Under the pieces are notes generated by a model that was not told where the DNA came from, ran no database searches, and saw only the letters and a list, made by a program, of their open reading frames with translations. Position numbers and translations under genes: made by a program. A stretch of DNA of 64,000 bases, from positions 422,501-486,500 of the forward strand of contig BRXU01000019.1 of assembly GCA_030267565.1 (NCBI GenBank), read 5' to 3'. The stretch is from Pleodorina starrii (lineage: Eukaryota > Chlorophyta > Chlorophyceae > Chlamydomonadales > Volvocaceae). Positions 56,683 through 64,000 of the stretch are shown one piece after another; position 1 is the stretch's first letter; every line of letters starts with the position of its first letter.

Positions 56683-59600
56683 TCACTCGTCCTCTTCCAT
56701 ACAATCCACTTCCTCCTCCGCTGCGCCTCCTCCGCCCCCCGCCGCTTCGCCGCCTTCCCCCTCCCCGCCGCCATCCCCCGCCTCCTCCTCCTCCTCCTCC
56801 TCCTCCTCTCCCGCCTCCTCCCCTTCCTCCGCCTCCCTCCCCCCGCCCCCTTCCCCGCCGTCCTCCTCCTCCTCCTCATCCCCCTCCCCCTCCTCATCCT
56901 CCTCCAAATCAATCATCAAAGACCGACATCCTGTCGTGAACGCGGCCGCCAAACCCCGGGGGCCGCTGACCAGCAGCGGGGGCAGCCACCCACCCTCGCC
57001 CCCGCCGCCCCCGCCGCCGCCTCCGACCACACCCCCGCCGCCTCCGCCGCCTCCGGCCCCCCCGACTGCAGCCGCTCCCCCAGCCGCCTTCCGCAAGCGG
57101 CAACCGGGAACGGGCCAGGCGGCCACCGCGCCGCGCGCCGCGCAGAGCTGCACAGCGGTCACAGCAACAACGACAGCAACAGCAGCAGCAGCAACGGAGT
57201 GCGTGTTCAGGGGAAGTCGGGGAAGGGAAGGGACGAGTTGAGGGAAGGGAAGGGAAGGGAAGGGAAGGGAAGGGAAGGGAAGGGAAGGGAAGGGAAGGGA
57301 AGGGAAGGGAAGGGAAGGGAAGGGAAGGGAAGGGAAGGGAAGGGAAGGGAAGGGAAGGGAAGGGAAGGGAAGGGAAGGGAAGGGAAGGGAAGGGAAGGGA
57401 AGGGAAGGGAAGGGAAGGGAAGGGAAGGGAAGGGAAGGGAAGGGAAGAGAAGGGAAGGGAAGGGAAGGGAAGGGAAGGGAAGGGAAGGGAAGGGAAGGGA
57501 AGGGAAGGGAAGGGAAGGGAAGGGAAGGGAAGGGAAGGGAAGGGAAGGGAAGGGAAGGGAAGGGAAGGGAAGGGAAGGGAAGGGAAGGGAAGGGAAGGGA
57601 AGGGAAGGGAAGGGAAGGGAAGGGAAGGGAAGGGAAGGGAAGGGAAGGGAAGGGAAGGGAAGGGAAGGGAAGGGAAGGGAAGGGAAGGGAAGGGAAGGGA
57701 AGGGAAGGGAAGGGAAGGGGGGGGTGGAACCGTTCCGGTGCGGGAAGGAGGGCGGCAGAGGGGGGGGTGAGAGGGAGGGGAGAGATAAAGGCAGCAGGTG
57801 AAGTGCGGTGCGGGGGCTGGGGCGGGGCGGGGTTGTGTGACACGCGACAAGGTCGTGACAGTCGAACAGCCATCCAGATAGTCCACCTGGTGCCGAGGCC
57901 CACCATACCTCTGCCCACCACACCTTACCGCACCCTCAGCACCCTCAGCGCCCTCCCCCTTGCCTAAATATATTCACAAGCCGCCCCTCCCCCCGCCCCC
58001 CCCCCGGCCTATACGTGGATAACCCCCCCCAACCCACCCACCTGCGCCACGTTCTGCTGCAGGGGAGCCGCCGCCCCCCCAGCTCCGAAACCACCGGTCC
58101 CCACATCGCACATCCGCAAGCCCTCCGTCGGCACCAGCGCCAACAAACCCTTTCCAGCCGCCGCCACCGCCGCCGCCCCCGCCCCCGCCTCAGCCACGAC
58201 CCGCGGGTCGGTACCCGCGGCGGGCCCCAGCAGCAGCGCCAGCTGCGCCGACCGGTAGTACGACAGCCCCACCACCCTCGTACCCGGCGGCATCGTCAGC
58301 AGACAGGCGCTCACCTGCACATGCACATGCACCGGGGTAGGGGTAGGGATCGGGACATGGATCGGGATTGGGATCGGGAAAGGGACGCAGGGCCCACAAG
58401 GGAGAGGCAGCGGAGGGACGGTGTACGGCACCATGTACGGCAGGCAGGGCAAGAGTCACTGCGCTGCGGCCCCCTCACTCCACTCCACTCCACTCCATTC
58501 CGTGCCCCTAATGGCAATGGGTACCGGCATCAGGTGGCAGCACCGCGTGTCGGTGGCTATCAGGTCGCCGCCGCGTGTCGGTGGCTCGACTACCCGGCAA
58601 GGTTGCGAAGGTCAGCCCAGCCCCGCCCCCCGTAGGTAACTGGGAGGCGGCAGCGCCCCCCCAATGCCCATGTCCCTGGCGTTCCACCCCAACCAAAGCC
58701 CCCGCCCTACTCTGTACTCCACACCCCAGCCCAAGGCCAGAGACCAAAAACCACCTCCCACCCCCACCCACCCCCAAGTCCGAACCAAGCACGGCCCCAG
58801 CGCTTCCCCCCCCCCGCCCCCCCCCCCGTGCCCTCCCCGCGCTGCCTCCCCCTCCCCCCCTCCCCCCTCGTCCTGTACCGCGATCCACCCGTCAGGGTGC
58901 ACACCTCATACCCCACCCCAACCCCCACCCCACCCCGGAAACCCACCCCAGCCCCCAAACCCCACCCCAGTCCCCACCTGCGGCCCCCGCTGCGATTCGA
59001 GCACCACCCGCATCAGCAGCAGCACCTCACCACCCGCCCCCGACCCCGCCCCCGCCAGGGCAGCAGCTTCCGCCGGCATCACACACGCCAGAAGTGCCGG
59101 CCTGGGCCCCCCTCCGGCTGCCTGATGCGGGGGCTGGGGCTGCTGGTGCTGCTCGGTGCGTATCTGCGGCAGGGCCACACAGCAGCGAGTGCCGCCGTCG
59201 CCGCCGCCGCAGCCGCTGCTGCCGTCGGGCCGCGGGCCCCACTGGGGCGAGGGGGGCGGCAGCAGCGGCATCTGCGGGAGCGAGGGGGGGAAGGAACAGG
59301 TAGCGGGTGGCGGCGGCAGTAGGGGGAGTAGGTGGATGGGGGAAGGGGGAAATGAAGCAGATGCCGCAGCGGGGGGAGGTTTGGGTTTGCGGGGGTTAAG
59401 CGGTGGGGCGGATGTCTAGCGCTAGGGCGAAGAGCTGCAAGGAGGCGGCGGGCGGGGGGGGGGCGGGGTGGGGGGTTTGAGCATCGCGCCCCACGCCACT
59501 CCCGACCACTCCCGACCACCGGGCCTTCCCGCAGCGCAGCGCAGCAGGGGAGAGCTGAGCCGGAGAAGCCTCCGACCTCCACCCTCCCTCCCTCCCTCCC

Positions 59601-60610
59601 TCCCTCCCCTCCCCACACCACACACCCCAAACGACGCACTCTTCATTCCGAGTTGGCAGCCCTTCCCCTTCCCATCCCTCTGCCCTGTTCCTCCCCCAGC
59701 CCGCCCAACGTCCAACCGACCACCTCGTCCGAAACTCCCCCTCCCCCTCCCTTCCCAACCCCCCTCCCAACCTCCCAGCCCCCCCCCTCACCCTCGCCAA
59801 CAGCTGCACCGAGGGTGACACGTCCGCCTGCAACCGCCCAAACGCCCCCCGACACATCTCCCGAAGCAGCCCCAACTGCCGCTGCAGGGGCCGGTCAGGC
59901 CAACTACTGCCGCCGCCGCCGGCGGAGCCGGCGGCCGCGGCGCCGGCAGGCGCCGCCGCCGCCGCCGCCCCCTCCCCCTCCGCCTCCGGCGGCGGCATGG
60001 GGAAGGCCGCCTGCTGCAGCGCCTTGAGGTGTGGCAGTAGGTCGGGTGGGAAGGTGGTGGAGCCTACGGGCAGTCCGAGGGTGGACTGGGAGGCGTCCAG
60101 GTCCCGGGCGACTGCATCAGCTGACAGCTGGCCGCCTTCCTCCAGGAGGGAGAGCAGGGTGGGGAGGCAGAGGGGCGCGTCGGCCAGGGAGCCGGCGCCA
60201 GGGAGGGGGACGCCGGGCAGCGGGCCCTCGGCACCGGGGGGCCGAGTCTCCTCCAGCGACTGCGGATGGGTGAGGATGGGTGAGGATGGGTGAGGAGGGG
60301 CGAAGAGGGGGGCGGGATGGGTCAGAGGGTTTGGACGGGAGCGAGGTGGTGGGGGCGGTGGGGGCGGTGGGGCCGGTGGGGGCCGGGTGAAGAGGGGGAG
60401 GGAGAGGGAGAGCGGCTGGGAGTTGGTTGGGGTCTTGGGGAGTGTGTTCCCGGGAGCCCTTCCCCCGACGTCCCTTTTCCACGAACCCGAACACCCTCAC
60501 CACCTCCCCCTCCCTTCAAACCCTACTCCCCCCCCACACACATACACACACGCCCCACCAATCCACACCCTCGGCACGTTGCGGTTGTGCTGGCCGGCCC
60601 CCCCTTCCCC

Positions 60611-60642
<32 letters not shown>

Positions 60643-63334
60643 GCCGCTTCGATTCTCCGGACTCCGGGCTCCGGACAGCGCCTCTCTCTCTCTCTCTGAG
60701 ACCACGCACACCGGCAACTTCCGCCTTCGCAGGTGCGCCTGCCAGCTGCCCTATACCGACTCGTCTCCTAACTGCGCTGCCCGCCCTCCAACACACCCCT
60801 CCAATACACACACACTCATCCCCTATCCCCCATCCACACCGCCCCCTCCCCCATCTCCCCCACCACCCCCCCTCCCCCCCCTCCTTCCCCACCTGCAACG
60901 TCTTTAGCAGCCAGGTGAAAAACACCCGGTACTGCCCCCCCACGCGGGTGAGGCGCTGCCGGAGAGCCTCAGCCTGGAGGAGAGCCTTGGCGGCCTCGAC
61001 CTCGGCGACGGCCACGGCGCGTTCCTGCGGGGGGGGGGGGGGGGGGGGTTGAGGGTTTTTTTGGGGGGGGGTTGTTTCGGGGAAGGGACTCAGCGGGTGG
61101 GGGATCGCGTACGCGGGAGGGGATGAGGGGAAGGCGGTGTGGTCCGGGGCGGTGAGCTGGCGGAGGGGCTGACGGACAGAGCCAAAGTAAGCAGAGGGGA
61201 GGGGGGGAGGGGTGGGATCCGCGTTTAGGCCGGAGCCCGTAAACGGTAATGTATCAGAAGAATCCTTCCCGGTTGGGGCGACTGCGTTGAGTGTGTTGAG
61301 CGTGAAGGGCGTCGGTGGCGGAGGGCGACCGGCAATGACAATTGTGACATGCGGCATCATTGAGTGCTGGGGCGGGCGGGCGGAGGGAGAGGGGGGAAGG
61401 GGGGTTGAGAGTGCGGTGCGTCGTCGGGGGGTGGGGGTGGGGAGGGCGGTGGGGGGGGTGGCTGGCCGGAACGCGAGCGGGTCGGGTCGGGTCGGGTGGG
61501 GTCGGGTCGCGGCGTGTTGAGACGCAGCGCGAGCAGCCCAGCTTGGCCAGCAGCCAATGAGGGAACCGGCGACATTCCGTTGCCGCACAGCCGCACAGCC
61601 GCACCCGCCCTCATACAGGGGATACCCCGACGGGCCGAAGCTCGCCGCCTGGCCCCGTCCCCAAAGCAAAACAGCCCAAACCCAGCCGAGCGCTGCCCAC
61701 CCAGCTGGCCAGGTGCCGCCAAACCCTCCACCGAAGCCGCCACCTGACACTCACCCCACATTCCCCTTCGTGAGGCAAACACACACACATACACACACAC
61801 TCGCATACACACACATAATCCAACCCGGAACGCACACACGCCCCCCCCCCCGGCCCACTCCCCTTTCCACCGCCCACCCCCCCACACACATCCCCCTCCC
61901 CCATCCCCCCTCCCCCCCCACCTGCAGTCCCAGCGTGTGTGTGATGTTTGCAGCTCGCGCCCTGCCCCTCAGCTCCCCCACCACAAAGGCCACCAGGTGG
62001 AGGGCGGGAAGCACTCCGTCAAGAAGCTGACTGGACACCTGCGGACACGGGGGGGGGCGGGCGAGTAGGCGAGCAAGAGGGTTGGCGGGTGGGTGGGACA
62101 CGGGCGCCGGCAACACCGTAACCGCACCTCACCGGAGCCGCACCTCACCTGGGAAGAAAGGGGGTGTGCAAGGAGGAGGAGGAGGAGGAGGAGGAGGAGG
62201 AGGAGGGGGAGGAGGAGGGGGAGGAGAATCGGAGCCAAGGGTTGGGCAGGTCGGGTCGGGTACTGTCACAGCGCGAGCAGCCAGCGCACCGGATCGGACC
62301 GACGGGGGGGACCGCTGCCAGGTGGTGGTCTCTTATCAGCTCTCGCCCTTCCAAGGCGTCTGCGCCTTCTGCAGGTCATTTCAACCTCCGACGCCTATAC
62401 GTGTATAACCCCGCCCCCCCCGCCCCGACAATGTCCTTGTCGCTATTTCGCAGCCCTCCCCCCCCTATACACACACCCGCTCCCGCCCTCCCGCCCCCGT
62501 CCCCCCCCCCGCCCCGATGTTCCCACCTCCTGCACCGCCGTGTCCACACTCTTGGCCAGCCGCCTGAGCCCCGCCTTCGTGAGGTAGCTGGTGAGGAAGG
62601 CGTGGAGAGGGGGGCTCACGTGGCCTGGGGGGGTGGGGGTTGGGTATGGGTGGGTGGAGGTGTATGGGTGGGCGGGGGGTATGGGTGGGCGGGGGGGTAT
62701 GGCCGTGTGTGCATTGAAGGGAGGGAGGGGCAGGGGGGCTGAGAGTGGGTAGGGGTGACACGGTCGGGAGGGGGTAACGGGAGCAAAAGGGAGGTTCAAA
62801 AAGGGGAGAGGGAGCATACGGGGGGGGGTGTGAGGGCCTGGGAGGAGGCCGAGCAGAACAGCCCGATCGGATCGCGGCCCGTGGCGCCGGGCAGGGACGC
62901 AACGCCGGGACGAAAGGGACGAAAGCTATCCACCCACCTACTGCGATGAGACAGACGGGCGCGGGGAGGGGGGGGGAGGGAGGGAGGGCCGGGGCGGGCT
63001 AACACGGCCTGCCGCCTGTCCGCGCTGAGGGCTCGCTTCCCCTCCATCCCCCCGGGGGGCCCCTCCGCACAGCACCGCCGCGACCCCCTCCCTCCCTCCC
63101 ACCCCATCCAACTGCGTGGTCCCAAGTCCCCGTTCCTTGGCCCTGGCTGCCTTGGCACTAACGCCTCTCCACCCCCCCTCCTTCCGTCCCCTTTCTACCC
63201 CCTCCCTCCACCTCCCCTCCTTTCCACCTCCCCTTCCTCCACCTCCCCTCCCCCCCCAAGCTCCCACCCGAAGCCAGCATGCAGGTGAGCTCCCCCAACA
63301 CATCATCAGGGTCGTGACCGTGACTCTCAAGAGC
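56683..63334 (-). CDS. APC4: Anaphase-promoting complex subunit 4 (C-terminal part, 5' end missing)
   Basis: Scaffold subunit of the APC/C ubiquitin ligase. Eight exons on the minus strand: 63334-63268, 62624-62527, 62038-61922, 61024-60893, 60259-59792, 59271-58978, 58314-58042, 57147-56683, giving 637 residues to TGA. Matches to the APC4 helical domain: DPDDVLGELTCMLASGHVSP, LTKAGLRRLAKSVDTAV, SSQLLDGVLPALH with VVGELRGRAR and LGLQ, and YRVFFTWLLKTLQ. Next come a Gly/Ala-rich insert, a beta-rich part (CVALPQIRTEQ, GGEVLLLMRVVLE, PPGTRVVGLSYYRSAQLALL) and the end (PLLVSGPRGLAAAFTTGCRS then LMIDLEEDEEGEGDEEEEED). The MIDLEED acidic tail is as in animal APC4. All introns are phase 0 except the first shown (phase 1). 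The N-terminal WD40 part must lie upstream of 63334; I could not place another exon in the remaining 666 bases. Confidence 0.85.
57241..57718. repeat. (GGGAA)n pentanucleotide array
   Basis: About 95 tandem copies with a single G-to-A change at 57448. It lies in the last APC4 intron and appears as (TTCCC)n on the coding strand, upstream of the last acceptor. Confidence 0.98.
58005..58028 (+). repeat. Family A interspersed repeat, core only
   Basis: Core GGCCTATACGTGGATAAC and C-run, 14 bp past an APC4 splice donor at 58041. Confidence 0.85.
59349..59377 (+). repeat. Family B interspersed repeat, short copy
   Basis: AATGAAGCAGATGCCGCAGC in the APC4 intron 80-100 bp before the acceptor at 59272 in coding-strand terms. 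Confidence 0.5.
60611..60641. repeat. (CTG)n microsatellite
   Basis: About nine to ten CTG units in an APC4 intron. Confidence 0.85.
61212..61265 (-). repeat. Family A interspersed repeat, reverse copy
   Basis: GGATCCGCGTTTAGGCCGG, then GAGCCCGTAAACGGTAATG and TATCAGAAGAATCC, the full left part of the family with a diverged core; APC4 intron. Confidence 0.82.
62176..62225. repeat. (GGA)n microsatellite
   Basis: About sixteen GGA units, slightly interrupted, in an APC4 intron. Confidence 0.88.
62389..62412 (+). repeat. Family A interspersed repeat, diverged copy
   Basis: CGCCTATACGTGTATAACCC, one internal change from the core; APC4 intron. Confidence 0.65.
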
Positions 63335-64000
63335 CTGTCCAGGGAGGGGAGGGGATGGGAGGGCAGGGGAGGGCGGGGGGGGACACCCGGACAGGGGCAG
63401 GGGCAGGGCCGGAGGTCAGTCGGTCGACTTGGCACCTCTGTCCCTTCACCCACCACCCACACAAAACACCGGGTTCGGCACGCTGCGGCATGCTGGCTGG
63501 CCGGCTGACTGACAGGCTGACCGGAGGTGTTGTGCCGCTACGTGGTACCGGGTACTCGGTACCCGCCGTTGAATCCCCCTACCCCCTCCCTTCCCTTCCC
63601 CCGTCTCCCCGCACTCCAGACACACGTACCCACACAAATAGCCACACACACACACAACCCTTCTCAGGCAGCGGCTTCCCGCACGTGCAGGCGACACCGG
63701 GGGAGGGGGAGGAGGCGGGGGGCAACCGCTGCCCCACACCTCCGGTGCGCCGCGGCGCAGGTTCCCGGCATTGGGCTGGTGGGCTAGCTACACCAGGTGG
63801 GGCTCATGCAGGTTGTACCTCGGTGCCGCGGCCGTGGGAGGCCCTCGGCTGTGTGGCCATCCCCCCACGACCCCGCCAGGACATGGACCCCTGGCTCGCC
63901 ACCCGACCTCCGCAACCTCTCTCCTCTCGTCCAGTCCACCGCATCCCCTGAGGACCTCACGACCCCAAACAGACCTCGCGACCCAAATCAGATCAGATCC
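63335..64000. other. Upstream APC4 intron and unresolved sequence
   Basis: Should contain intron and possibly one more 5' exon of APC4 on the minus strand. I tested several donor-flanked segments without finding a convincing APC4-like peptide. A CA-rich run lies at 63617-63658. Confidence 0.4.

Noticed and set aside
56542..57921. Open frames of 419, 412 and 325 codons over the GGGAA array
   Set aside because: Repeat-generated REGKG/LPFPS peptides. Only the minus-strand part from 57147 to 56683 is APC4 coding.
1..64000. CRISPR arrays, tRNA or rRNA genes, complete transposase or reverse transcriptase genes
   Set aside because: None seen on either strand; regular arrays present are simple satellites without spacers.

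Overview
The window looks like nuclear DNA of a chlamydomonadalean (volvocine) green alga. Most genes are split by many GT-AG introns, and GC content is high. Coding exons are rich in Ala, Gly and Pro. There are interstitial arrays of TTTTAGGG/TTTAGGG telomere-type repeats. The gene set (plastid ribosomal protein L9, plant-type SMP/C2 synaptotagmin, secreted SRCR protein, BTB proteins) fits this group. I see no prokaryotic operons, CRISPR arrays or tRNA/rRNA genes. Exon models below were built by hand from splice consensus, conserved protein motifs and reading-phase bookkeeping.

Layout, left to right. (1) 1-940, minus: 5' part of the plastid ribosomal protein L9 gene, cut by the window edge. 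(2) 3256-4047 and 8019-9050, minus: two paralogous intronless ORFs of an unrecognised secreted or membrane-anchored family. (3) 12588-14264, minus: MATH-BTB protein. (4) 14491-19745, minus: lecithin:cholesterol acyltransferase-like enzyme in six exons whose phases close exactly to 587 codons. (5) 20574-30998, plus: extended-synaptotagmin-type lipid transfer protein (SMP plus two C2 domains), 15 exons, all introns phase 0. (6) 33585-35552, minus: NHL-like propeller plus BTB protein. (7) 36383-40210, plus: homologue of AIRIM/C1orf109, a ribosome-biogenesis factor, six exons, 193 aa. (8) 42836-53117, plus: secreted scavenger-receptor cysteine-rich (SRCR) protein with a Pro-rich then Gly/Tyr-rich tail, 16 exons. 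(9) 56683-63334, minus: C-terminal two thirds or so of anaphase-promoting complex subunit 4; its 5' exons lie in the last 660 bases or beyond.

The introns hold most of the unusual structure. At least three families of short interspersed repeats recur through introns of unrelated genes. Several introns carry long minisatellites (22-bp, 9-bp and 5-bp units), and many have a G-rich 5' end with a matching C-rich 3' end. Two head-to-head gene pairs (LCAT-like/synaptotagmin and NHL-BTB/AIRIM) share upstream spacers of about 830 bp. The left 14 kb and the spacers at about 20.0-20.6 and 41.7-43 kb are compositionally milder than the rest.

The genes do not form one pathway. Loose functional links are lipid handling at the ER (LCAT-like and synaptotagmin, divergent neighbours), ubiquitin ligase components (two BTB proteins, APC4) and ribosome production (plastid L9, AIRIM).
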